This document shows positions 56,389-64,000 of a DNA stretch of 64,000 nt, one piece after another. The notes under the pieces were generated by a model, which was not told the DNA's origin, did no database searches, and saw only the letters and a program-made list of their open reading frames with translations. Source of the DNA: Myxosarcina sp. GI1 (GTDB lineage: Bacteria; Cyanobacteriota; Cyanobacteriia; Cyanobacteriales; Xenococcaceae); assembly GCF_000756305.1 (NCBI RefSeq), contig NZ_JRFE01000014.1, positions 62,001 through 126,000 on the forward strand, given 5' to 3'. The first letter of the stretch is position 1; each line of letters opens with the position of its first letter. A program made the position numbers and the translations under genes.

Positions 56389-58212
56389 TTAACTGTTGCT
56401 AATAGGAACGGTAAATGTAAAAGTGCTACCCTTGCCTACAGTAGAATCAATCCAAATTCTACCTCCGTGAGCGCGAACCATTTCTTTACAAATAGCCAAT
56501 CCCAACCCACTGCCACCGACATCTTTTTCTGTTTCTACCTGGACGAATTTATCGAAGATTTTGCTTTGATACTCTAAAGGTATTCCCGCTCCTTCATCGG
56601 CGACGAAGATTTCTACCCAACTATTTCTAGCCGTCGCACCAATGGTGATTTTTCCTCCTGCTTCGCTGTAACGTAAGGCGTTAGCAATCAAATTAGTTAA
56701 TACCCAAACAATTTTATTAGCATCTATTTTTACATTTATATCTTCTGATAGAGATCGCTCGATTAATTTGATATCTTTTTGTTCGGCCTGTATTTTAAAA
56801 GCAGCTATTGCTTTATCCAACAAAAAATTAACTTCGACGGGAGTGTATTCTAGTTCTAATTTACCAGACTCAATTTTAGAGAGATCGAGTAGATCGTTAA
56901 CCAAACTGCGCAATCTTTCGACATCCTCTACCGCGCTTTCTAAAAGTTCTAATTCCGATTTTGATAATTTGTCGGCAGTAGTTTCGCTGAGTAAGTTGAG
57001 GCTCATCAATATCCCTGTAAGCGGGGTGCGTAGTTCGTGAGAAGCCGTAGCAACAAACTCGCTCTTTAGATTATCTAATTTTTTTAGCTTAGTGACGTTT
57101 TGCAATAACAGAATTGCTCCAATAACGCTATCGGTATCGCTAATTACTGGTGTAATAGCAAAGCGGTAATAAAGAGTATGTTCGCCTCGTTCGACGGTGA
57201 GGATTTCGCGCTCATCTTTTAATTCAGGTGGTTTGCCAGTTTGTGCAGCTTTTTTTAGATGCTCGTAAAGCGTGCGATCGCTAAAGACATCTAAAAAATG
57301 ATTGTCCCTAGCCAGTAAAGATTTGACGTTAGCAATATCTGCCGCAATGGGATTGATGGCAATAATTTTGAGTTCGCTATCGACGACAATAATACCATCG
57401 GCAATACTCTGCACGATCGCTTCACTACGTTGTTTTTCGGTAATTACCCTACCAACATTAAGCTCGTGAAATGCCTTGAGTTTTTGGCTCATGACGTTAA
57501 TTTCTCGCGCTAAAATTCCTAGTTCATCTTGAGATTTGACTTGTAAGGCAATGTCGTATTTTCCAGAGGCAATTTTACTAGTAGCATGAGTCATTGCCGT
57601 TAGCGGTTCGACGATGCGACGAGTCAGCAACAAGCTAAATGCCAACCCTACACCTGCGGCTGTAACTCCAGCGATCGCCGTCGACCAAATTGCCTGTTTT
57701 GATACTTCCTCAGCTTCTTCGGAAGTGGCTTCCATAGTTTCTTGATTGATGAGTCTCAATTCGATACAGGCGGCTTTAATATCGTCAAAAATTGGGACTA
57801 TAGTATCGTAATAATTTGTGGTAGTATGATTAGTTTGCTGCTGTAGACGAGCAAAAGCTGCTAGATAAGTTTCATAACGAGCTTCGATGCGATCGATAAT
57901 TTTGGCTTCTCCTAGAATGGTAATATTGCCCTCAGCTTTTCCCAGCCATTTTAAAAATTCAATTTGGTTTTGGCGAAACTGTTGCCTTCCCTGAATTTTG
58001 TTTTCTAATAAATACAGAAGTACTGCACTGTCCTGTCGTTCGAGAGCATCAATCGTGTTTCTTGCTGCTAGAATACTATGATAGTTTTCCTGCAAAATTG
58101 CTCCGCTAGCTTTTCCCAAACGCCTGAGATTGGCTATTCCTAAAATACCAACTAGAATAACCAAAGCCCAAGATAAACTGTAGCCAAGCAAAATTTTGCT
58201 TTTTAGCTTCAT
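56389..58212 (-). CDS. Sensor histidine kinase (four-helix sensor, HAMP, PAS, HisKA, HATPase)
   Basis: A 607-residue kinase with an N-terminal membrane span (about 10-28) and a periplasmic helical domain (about 30-170). A second span near 176-198 is followed by HAMP (about 199-250, RRIVEPLTAMTHATSKIASG) and PAS (about 260-375). HisKA has H392 in ATASHELRTPLTG, and the ATPase has LTNLIANALRYSEAGG, VADEGAGIP and GSGLGLAICKEMVRAHGGRI. The layout is KinB-like. The partner regulator (REC-TPR) follows 30 bases downstream in the same operon. The signal is unknown. Confidence 0.92.
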   Translation of the reverse strand: MKLKSKILLGYSLSWALVILVGILGIANLRRLGKASGAILQENYHSILAARNTIDALERQDSAVLLYLLENKIQGRQQFRQNQIEFLKWLGKAEGNITILGEAKIIDRIEARYETYLAAFARLQQQTNHTTTNYYDTIVPIFDDIKAACIELRLINQETMEATSEEAEEVSKQAIWSTAIAGVTAAGVGLAFSLLLTRRIVEPLTAMTHATSKIASGKYDIALQVKSQDELGILAREINVMSQKLKAFHELNVGRVITEKQRSEAIVQSIADGIIVVDSELKIIAINPIAADIANVKSLLARDNHFLDVFSDRTLYEHLKKAAQTGKPPELKDEREILTVERGEHTLYYRFAITPVISDTDSVIGAILLLQNVTKLKKLDNLKSEFVATASHELRTPLTGILMSLNLLSETTADKLSKSELELLESAVEDVERLRSLVNDLLDLSKIESGKLELEYTPVEVNFLLDKAIAAFKIQAEQKDIKLIERSLSEDINVKIDANKIVWVLTNLIANALRYSEAGGKITIGATARNSWVEIFVADEGAGIPLEYQSKIFDKFVQVETEKDVGGSGLGLAICKEMVRAHGGRIWIDSTVGKGSTFTFTVPISNS

Positions 58213-58364
58213 AGCTAATTAGATAGCCGATTAATTAAACTCAATTTTAGATTGTAATTGAGTTTGAGAGTTAGAGAAATATTTTTTTGGCAAGCGATCG
58301 CTATTTCACTACACCAAAACAATATTGCTAAAATTAATTCAAAATAAAGAAAAAACTCTAAAAA

Positions 58365-58934
58365 ATGGCTCGAATTGCTGAAAAAGTATTTTGGACAATT
58401 AGAGATATACCACTTCTTCCTCAAAATGATTCGGTTAATTATGAAATCATTGATAGAGAACTGTTTGTAACTAGATCGCCCCATCATCTACATCAAAGAG
58501 TTTGTGGTAAGTTGTTTCGCTATCTCGATGAATGGTCTGAAAGCAGTGGTTTAGGAGAGACAATTATCGCACCTGTAGTAATTTTATCTGACATTGATAG
58601 TGTAATTCCCGATGTGGTTTGGATAAGTCAAGAAAGATTAGCTCAAGTTGAAGACAAAGCGGGACATTTGTTAAGCGCGCCTGAGTTAGTAATTGAAGTG
58701 TTACCTCCAGGAAAAAACAACGAAGACAGAAATAAAGAAGCTAAGTTGAAACTATACTCTCTTCATGGTGTTTCCGAATATTGGATTTGCGACAGATTGT
58801 CCAAACAAGTTGCTATTTATAGTCGGAAAAATGCGCGATTGATATTAGTAACTACCTTATTAGAAAATGATATTATTACTTTTTCTCTATTACCAAACTT
58901 TAGCTGTTTAGTCAGTCAATTGTTTGTATTGTAG
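58365..58934 (+). CDS. Uma2 family (DUF820) PD-(D/E)XK nuclease-like protein
   Basis: A 189-residue protein of the family that is highly amplified in cyanobacteria. The nuclease-fold residues can be read: Asp in IPDVVWIS, Glu in PELVIEVLPPGK, and Lys in EAKLKLYSLHGVSEYWICDR. Family members are predicted restriction-like endonucleases, often linked to mobile DNA, and their function is not established. The start ATG follows an A-rich leader without a clear Shine-Dalgarno sequence. It diverges from the histidine kinase operon. Confidence 0.88.
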   Translation: MARIAEKVFWTIRDIPLLPQNDSVNYEIIDRELFVTRSPHHLHQRVCGKLFRYLDEWSESSGLGETIIAPVVILSDIDSVIPDVVWISQERLAQVEDKAGHLLSAPELVIEVLPPGKNNEDRNKEAKLKLYSLHGVSEYWICDRLSKQVAIYSRKNARLILVTTLLENDIITFSLLPNFSCLVSQLFVL

Positions 58935-59552
58935 ATTAAATTCAATTCGACTCTTTAATAGTGGTAGTGTAATTAAAGTTAATTATCGCGATCGCAATAA
59001 TTATAGTAGTAAGTCTTCGCAATGCGTTTCACTTAGCAGACAAGCAGTAAAGTTTTATGTGTAGTAAGTAGATTTAAACGACAAGATACATTTATTAGCA
59101 ATTGGAATCAAAAATAGACAGTTGTGCGTCATTGATACTTTAAGTTTTATTTTTGTTTTATATGAGTAATGTATTTTAAATTTATAGTCAAAATTGCTGC
59201 TGCAACTTCTATATTTAGTCTGTCAAGTATCTCTACGTATAATCTACTAAGTCATGGAAACACTGTTTCTGAACTAAAAAACAATGAAAGAAAGTCTAAT
59301 TGGGATATTTATACTAATAATTTGTCAACTCAACTTATCCTAGACGATGCTGAAGCTTACAATAATCGCGGTAAAGTTTATCGCGAGCGAGGAAAACTGA
59401 ATTTGGCTCTAATTAGCTTTAACCGCGCTCTCGAACTCAATCCTAACTATGTCTCTGCTTATTATAATCGAGGTATTGTTTACCACTATATGGAAAAACT
59501 AGGTTTAGCCTTAGCTGACTTTAATACAGCTCTCGAACTAAATCCTGAATTT

Positions 59553-59960
59553 GCAGAAGCTTATTACGGTCGAGGTCTTATTTATTTTTATCAGAAAAAA
59601 TCAGGATTAGCTCTAGCGGATTTTAAATACGCTCTCATACTTAATCCTAAATTAGCAGAAGCTTATTACGGTCGAGGTCTTATTTACGCAGAGCGAGAAA
59701 AATTTGAATTAGCTCTAGCGGATTTTAAATACGCTCTCACACTTAATCCTAAATTAGCAGAAGCTTATTACGGTCGAGGTCTTGTTCGTGCAGAGCATAA
59801 GAAATCTGAAGCAGCTCTGTCAGACTACAATCGCGCTCTCGAACTTAAGCCCAACCTAGCTCAAGCTTATTATGGTCGAGGTCTTATTTACGCAGATCGA
59901 GGAAAATTTGAATTAGCTCTAGCGGATTTTAACCGCGCTCTTAAGCTTTTTCCTAACTAT
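59553..59960 (+). repeat. Near-identical 102-bp TPR coding repeats
   Basis: Units start at 59553, 59655, 59757 and 59859, exactly 102 bp (34 codons) apart, each beginning with the codons for AEAYYGRGL or AQAYYGRGL. Units 2 and 3 share long stretches with one or two mismatches, showing recent tandem amplification. Confidence 0.85.
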
Positions 59961-60299
59961 ACACCCGTATACTTCGATCGAGGGCTTCTATACGAAAAGC
60001 AAGGCAAAACCGAACCTGCACTAGCAGACTATAGTCGCGCCATCGAACTAGACGCTGAATCAGTCAAAGCACATGTTAATCGCGGTGTTCTTTATAAAGA
60101 GCAAGGCAAAACCGAACTGGCACTAGCAGACTATAATCGCGCTCTCGAACTAGACCCTGAATTAGACGAAGTGTATATGAATCGCGGTGTGGCTTATGCC
60201 GAACAAAAAAAAATTTGAGTTGGCTTTAACAGATTTCAACCGCGCTTTAGAACTAAATTCCGAACTACCTAAAGCTTACTTTAATAGAGGTCTTGTTTA

Positions 60300-60305
60300 C
60301 TATAA
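60300..60305. repeat. Left target site duplication of the insertion sequence
   Basis: CTATAA immediately outside the left inverted repeat; the same six bases are at 61646-61651. Removing one copy and the element restores the TPR reading frame. Confidence 0.85.
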
Positions 60306-61645
60306 CAATGGTTCGGACAAAACTAAGCAGCTATAGTTCCATAGTCATAAAGGTTGTAGTAATTGGGATGGGATTTAATCAAAGTTGGCTCAAGACCTAA
60401 CTGGTCAATAAATAGTTCGAGTAAATGATGATTGAGCGCACGCCGTTTATAACTTGCCATTGAAAAGACAAAATCGGTATCACAATCATGTTGTTGAACA
60501 GCATCCCATTTAGCAAGATTAAGAGCAGTCAAAGAACTATTAAAATGAAAATCAAGTTTGGCGCGATCGCGAGCCTGACAATCGGCTAAACCAGTAAATT
60601 GCTTGCTGTCACGAAACAAAAACTCAATTTGAAAGCGAGCCTTATAGTAGAGATAAATAGAGTAAGCATCTAGTTTGAGGTCGGTGGAGAATAAAACTGC
60701 ATAACTGCTGGAGCTTGATTCAGAAGTTCTAAGTAGATAAACCAAGCGAATTTTGCGTTTGAGACTAATTGACCAGACAACAGCAGTGTATAACTCCATA
60801 TCATCTGTTAATTGAGTTACCCACTCAAAGTTGCTGTAGTCAGTCAAATCGACTTTGCCAGCATATTTACGAGGTCTACCTCGTCGAGAGTACTCACCTT
60901 GATCTGGGTAACGTAAATCGGCATCTCGACGCAATTTACCAATTGCTTCTAGTTCTAAATCTGTAACTCCGTTGACCCACTTGATTTTACTGTAAAATCC
61001 ATCGGTAACTACATATTGTAGCGAGGGTGGAAGATAAGGGCGAGTTGCTGCTAGTTGTTGAAGATAGTGATTGATTCTAGTTGTTTCAGGTTGTTGACTC
61101 TTCTCTGATTTAGACTTTGTCTGAGCCTTTGATGTTGCTGGTGTTTGTCGAACACTAAGACTGTAGCTGATGTTATTGGTGACATCTACTACTGCCATTG
61201 CTGATATTTCCAGCCCTTTTTCTATTTTAGCTGCACTCCCATTGTAGAAGTAATCTAGACCATAAGTTTGTTTGCCACTCTTAGGGATAAATGAGCAGTC
61301 TACTGCCAAGATTATTTGAGAATGAGGTTCAATTGCTTGCTGAATTAATGTTTGATTGAATCTTATAAAGTTGAATGAACGCTGATACTGTCTTCGATAG
61401 GTACGCTCACAAATTTGACTGTAACGACTTAAGTTGGTGAAAGTAGCTCGTCCACAAACAATGATAAGAGTTGACAATAAGGTTATCAGAAATTTTTGTT
61501 GGGGTTTGCTAAATCACCCACTGAAACCAGTAGGCTTTGTATAATTATTTTGATGCTGTCCATTTGCGGTAATCATTCAATACTTTTACCTTATCTGATG
61601 GATAGCTTTTTTTTGTCTTCTTTCCTAAAATTGTCCGAACCATTG
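60306..61645 (-). mobile_element. Insertion sequence of the IS4-like (YREK) superfamily, 1340 bp
   Basis: Ends are defined by perfect 15-bp terminal inverted repeats, CAATGGTTCGGACAA at 60306-60320 and its complement at 61631-61645, flanked by 6-base CTATAA duplications. It contains one transposase gene on the minus strand, whose stop lies 3 bases inside the left repeat. Family assignment is from the transposase: DDE residues and a Y-x2-R-x3-E-x6-K signature. The subgroup is not determined. Confidence 0.92.
60323..61477 (-). CDS. IS4-superfamily transposase, 5' end probably frameshifted
   Basis: The 384-residue open frame contains the DDE triad: Asp in LAVDCSFIPKSGK, Asp in YVVTDGFYSKIKW and Glu in YYKARFQIEFLFRDSK, the last being a full Y-x2-R-x3-E-x6-K signature. 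No ATG starts the frame; an in-frame TAG lies at 61511-61509, and translation would need a TTG (61477) or similar. The only suitable ATG upstream inside the element, at 61563-61561, reads MDSIKIIIQSLLVSVGD in another frame and would need a net +1 shift near 61490-61515 to join. I infer a damaged gene, although an alternative start or recoding cannot be excluded. Confidence 0.8.
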   Translation of the reverse strand: MSTLIIVCGRATFTNLSRYSQICERTYRRQYQRSFNFIRFNQTLIQQAIEPHSQIILAVDCSFIPKSGKQTYGLDYFYNGSAAKIEKGLEISAMAVVDVTNNISYSLSVRQTPATSKAQTKSKSEKSQQPETTRINHYLQQLAATRPYLPPSLQYVVTDGFYSKIKWVNGVTDLELEAIGKLRRDADLRYPDQGEYSRRGRPRKYAGKVDLTDYSNFEWVTQLTDDMELYTAVVWSISLKRKIRLVYLLRTSESSSSSYAVLFSTDLKLDAYSIYLYYKARFQIEFLFRDSKQFTGLADCQARDRAKLDFHFNSSLTALNLAKWDAVQQHDCDTDFVFSMASYKRRALNHHLLELFIDQLGLEPTLIKSHPNYYNLYDYGTIAA

Positions 61646-61651
61646 CTATAA
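61646..61651. repeat. Right target site duplication of the insertion sequence
   Basis: CTATAA immediately after the right inverted repeat, matching 60300-60305. Confidence 0.85.
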
Positions 61652-61951
61652 ATAGAATAAATTCAAATTAGCTTTGGTGAACTACGATCGCGCCCTGAAA
61701 TTAGATTCTGAATTTGCTAAAGCTTACACTAACTTGGGTTTGTTGTATCTGGAAATAGGAAACTTTAAAGCAGCTAAAACTAACTTACAAAAAGCGCGAC
61801 GGTTGTTTCTTTCACAAGGTAAAATTGCCGAGGCAGAAAAAATTGAAAATCTTTTAAAACAGTTGCCTTACTTAAGACAATTACCCCATACTTCGATGCT
61901 AGATTAATTATTTATCATTTATAGTAAGCATCTCCTCTCGTCCCCGATAAC

Positions 61952-63709
61952 ATGACATCTATCCTAAAACAGCTTAAAACCTCAGTCAGTCAAGCTTTAG
62001 TTGCCGCTTTTGGTTCGGAATTAGCCGATACAGATCCATTAGTCGCCCCTGCAAGTAATCCCAAATTTGGCGATTATCAATCAAATGCGGCTTTGTCTCT
62101 GGCTAAAAAACTCAAGCGATCGCCGAGAGAAATCGCTCAATCTATTATTGATAAGCTGGAAGTAGATAGTATTTGCGAAACTCCTAACATAGCTGGTGCT
62201 GGTTTTATTAACTTCAGTATTAAGCCTAGCTATCTCGCCGCCCACTTAAGTAAGATTCAGAGTAGCGATCGCCTGGGAATCGAGCCTGTAACATTACCGC
62301 AAAAAGTAGTAGTAGATTTTTCCAGTCCTAACATTGCCAAAGAGATGCACGTCGGACACTTGCGATCGACGATTATTGGTGATGCGATCGCCCGTATTTT
62401 GGAATTCCGGGGACATGACGTTTTGCGTCTCAATCATATTGGTGATTGGGGAACTCAATTTGGGATGTTGATTGCTTACCTTAGAGAAACTTATCCCGAA
62501 GCCTTAACTACTGCCGATGCTTTAAATATTGGCGATTTGGTTTCGCTGTATAAAAAAGCCAAAGTCCGTTTTGATGAAGATCCAGAATTTAAAGAAACAG
62601 CCAGAAAAGAAGTAGTTAGATTGCAGGCAGGTGCCGAAGATAGTCGTCATGCCTGGCAGTTATTATGCGATCAATCGCGTCGTGAATTTCAGGTTATTTA
62701 CGATTTATTAGATATCAAACTAACCGAACGAGGAGAGTCTTTTTACAATCCTTTGCTGCTCGATATTGTCCAACAGTTAGAAGCAGAAAATCTGTTAGAG
62801 GAAAGTGAAGGTGCTAAATGTGTCTTTTTAGAAGGATTTACCAATAAAGACGGCGATCCTTTACCCTTAATCGTGCAAAAAACAGATGGGGGTTTTAACT
62901 ATGCCACTACCGATTTAGCTGCATTAAAATACCGAATTAAAGAAGATGAAGCCGATCGCATTATTTATGTCACCGATGCAGGACAAGCCAATCACTTTGC
63001 CGCAGTTTTTCAGGTAGCAAGAAGAGCGGGAATATTACCAGAACAAGTAGAAGTAGTTCACGTTCCGTTTGGTTTGGTTTTGGGCAAAGACGGTAAAAAG
63101 TTAAAGACGCGATCGGGTGAAACTATTAAATTAAAAGATTTACTCTCAGAAGCAGTAAACTGCACTCGCAAAGATTTAGAAACCAGACTGGCAGAAGAAG
63201 ACAGAAGCGAAACAGAGGAATTTATCAATAACGTTTCTCAGACAGTAGGTATAAGTGCGGTTAAATATGCCGATCTCAGTCAAAATCGTACCTCGGATTA
63301 CAAATTTGACTACGATAAGATGCTCGATCTTAAAGGTAACACCGCACCTTATTTACTTTATGCTTATGTCAGACCACAAGGCATTAGTCGCAAGGGAAAT
63401 ATTGACTTTGAACGGTTAGAGAGCGAACGCCAAATTTCTCTAACAGAAGATGCCGAACTGGTACTCGCCAAACATCTCTTACAGTTTGAAGAGGTTATTA
63501 AAGAGGTAGAAGCAAACTTACTACCAAATCGCATCTGCCAGTATTTATTTGAACTCAGTCAAAAGTTTAATAAATTCTACGAAGATTGCCCGATCTTAAA
63601 TTCGGTAGAACCCCAGCTTACTTCTCGCTTATTGTTAGCAGATTTAACCGCTCGTACTTTAAAACTAGGTTTATCTTTATTGGGAATTAAAGTTTTAGAG
63701 AGAATGTAG
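61952..63709 (+). CDS. argS: Arginyl-tRNA synthetase
   Basis: A 585-residue class I aminoacyl-tRNA synthetase that charges tRNA-Arg. The N-terminal Add1-type domain covers residues about 1-85 ([19 protein letters not shown]). The HIGH motif is in [20 protein letters not shown] near residues 123-142, the KMSKS-equivalent loop is in [20 protein letters not shown] near 376-395, and [15 protein letters not shown] is conserved. The C-terminal DALR anticodon-binding domain ends the protein ([20 protein letters not shown]). The length is normal. The start ATG lies 44 bases after the last TPR-remnant codon. No terminator is evident after it. Confidence 0.97.
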   Translation: MTSILKQLKTSVSQALVAAFGSELADTDPLVAPASNPKFGDYQSNAALSLAKKLKRSPREIAQSIIDKLEVDSICETPNIAGAGFINFSIKPSYLAAHLSKIQSSDRLGIEPVTLPQKVVVDFSSPNIAKEMHVGHLRSTIIGDAIARILEFRGHDVLRLNHIGDWGTQFGMLIAYLRETYPEALTTADALNIGDLVSLYKKAKVRFDEDPEFKETARKEVVRLQAGAEDSRHAWQLLCDQSRREFQVIYDLLDIKLTERGESFYNPLLLDIVQQLEAENLLEESEGAKCVFLEGFTNKDGDPLPLIVQKTDGGFNYATTDLAALKYRIKEDEADRIIYVTDAGQANHFAAVFQVARRAGILPEQVEVVHVPFGLVLGKDGKKLKTRSGETIKLKDLLSEAVNCTRKDLETRLAEEDRSETEEFINNVSQTVGISAVKYADLSQNRTSDYKFDYDKMLDLKGNTAPYLLYAYVRPQGISRKGNIDFERLESERQISLTEDAELVLAKHLLQFEEVIKEVEANLLPNRICQYLFELSQKFNKFYEDCPILNSVEPQLTSRLLLADLTARTLKLGLSLLGIKVLERM

Positions 63710-63852
63710 GCAAAATAGATTCTACTTTGATGATGCGATCGCACATTACGAACCGAATGAAAATTTTTCCTCAAGCAGTTGCTAAGATTTACTTAAGATC
63801 TAAATCACTGTGAACTTGAAAACTCGACCCATAGCAGTCGGCAATTTTAAAT

Positions 63853-64000
63853 ATGCTCTTAGAAATTAACCGTATCTGCGTACCCCCAGGACAAACAGTA
63901 CTGCTAGAAGATATTAGTTGGCAAGAGTTTGAGGCAATTTTAGCGGATTTGAAAGAACATCGCGCTTCCAGAATTGCTTACGACTGCGGCAGCTTAGAAA
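63853..64000 (+). CDS. Uma2 family protein, N-terminal fragment (3' end outside window)
   Basis: The frame is open from the ATG at 63853 to the window end (49 codons). VLLEDISWQEFEAILADL and ASRIAYDCGSLE match the usual Uma2/DUF820 N-terminus, in which SWxxFExIL is followed by R-x-AYDxGxLEI. The nuclease residues would lie beyond the window. A second Uma2 gene is at 58365, in line with the high copy number of this family in cyanobacteria. Confidence 0.75.
   Translation, partial: MLLEINRICVPPGQTVLLEDISWQEFEAILADLKEHRASRIAYDCGSLE

Larger units (their letters stand above)
59169..61907 (+). pseudogene. TPR-repeat protein gene broken by frameshift, insertion sequence and nonsense codon
   Basis: The intact ancestor would encode about 460 residues: an N-terminal hydrophobic/signal segment (residues 5-25) and eleven 34-residue TPRs. 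Three lesions interrupt it. First, in repeat nine a run of nine A residues (60205-60213) shifts the frame and gives TGA at 60216; removing one A restores the TPR sequence. Second, an insertion sequence occupies 60306-61645 with a 6-base target duplication. Third, joining the flanks reads VYYK, then TAG at 61653-61655, then NKFKLALVNYDRAL, so a Gln codon of repeat ten has become a stop. The last repeat ends at 61907. The first 349 residues (59169-60218) may still be made as a truncated protein. Confidence 0.88.

Noticed and set aside
58215-58487. Minus-strand ORF of 90 codons overlapping the Uma2 start
   Set aside because: It overlaps the Uma2 coding region antisense, lacks motifs and is explained by AT-rich sequence.
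59553-59960. Regular 102-bp periodicity considered as a CRISPR or satellite array
   Set aside because: The period equals 34 codons in an open frame and the translation is canonical TPR sequence; there are no short repeats with unique spacers.
60300-60310. Possibility that the TPR fragments are two separate intact genes
   Set aside because: Excising the insertion sequence and one CTATAA copy joins the flanks in the same frame within a TPR unit, so they were one gene.

Overview
The window is chromosomal DNA from an AT-rich cyanobacterium. The evidence is cyanobacterial core genes (acnB, ycf37, ndhB, a zinc-finger-less topA, argS), the HIP1 octamer GCGATCGC scattered throughout, Uma2-family ORFs, and a cyanoexosortase A module. 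The gene set does not fix the genus. A large unicellular or pseudofilamentous form, such as a pleurocapsalean, is a guess from the rich surface-polysaccharide content. I recognised no tRNA, rRNA or CRISPR array.

Layout. 1-2.9 kb: the 3' end of acnB with a clear terminator, an unrecognised minus-strand gene, a VOC protein behind an NtcA-type promoter, a MEKHLA protein and ycf37. 3.0-35.4 kb: about 32 kb of uninterrupted minus-strand genes. Read in the direction of transcription it starts with cyanoexosortase A, its EpsI-like partner and an HpsJ-like protein. It continues with a Wzc-type tyrosine autokinase/co-polymerase, an ABC polysaccharide exporter (Wzm and Wzt with a C-terminal cargo domain) and a hexapeptide acyltransferase. 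It then runs through many glycosyltransferases (GT2, GT4, GT61), four sulfotransferases, an FkbM methyltransferase, a sugar-nucleotide epimerase and a Wzy/WaaL-like membrane protein, ending in YdcF and RNase HI. The simplest reading is an assembly line for a sulfated, methylated exopolysaccharide coupled to an exosortase sorting station.

36.2-41.3 kb: divergent from the exosortase is a 1725-residue protein with a G8 domain, a probable beta-helix, two malectin-like domains, seven FG-GAP repeats (one complete seven-bladed propeller) and a cadherin-like domain. It is followed by an orphan MacB/LolD-type ATPase. 42.5-52.6 kb: housekeeping and membrane genes (ndhB, topA, flavin reductase, a fused MFS/spermidine-synthase protein, a CPA2 antiporter with USP domains). 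53.2-58.2 kb: a PAS histidine kinase converging on a second histidine kinase paired with a REC-TPR response regulator. 58.4-64 kb: a Uma2 protein, a TPR gene broken by a frameshift, an insertion sequence and a nonsense codon, then argS and the start of another Uma2 gene.

Most notable points: the exosortase plus sulfated-polysaccharide locus with the giant surface protein beside it; a 100-bp tandem duplication that separated two formerly overlapping genes; and the three-lesion TPR pseudogene, where insertion sequence ends and target duplication can be read to the base.
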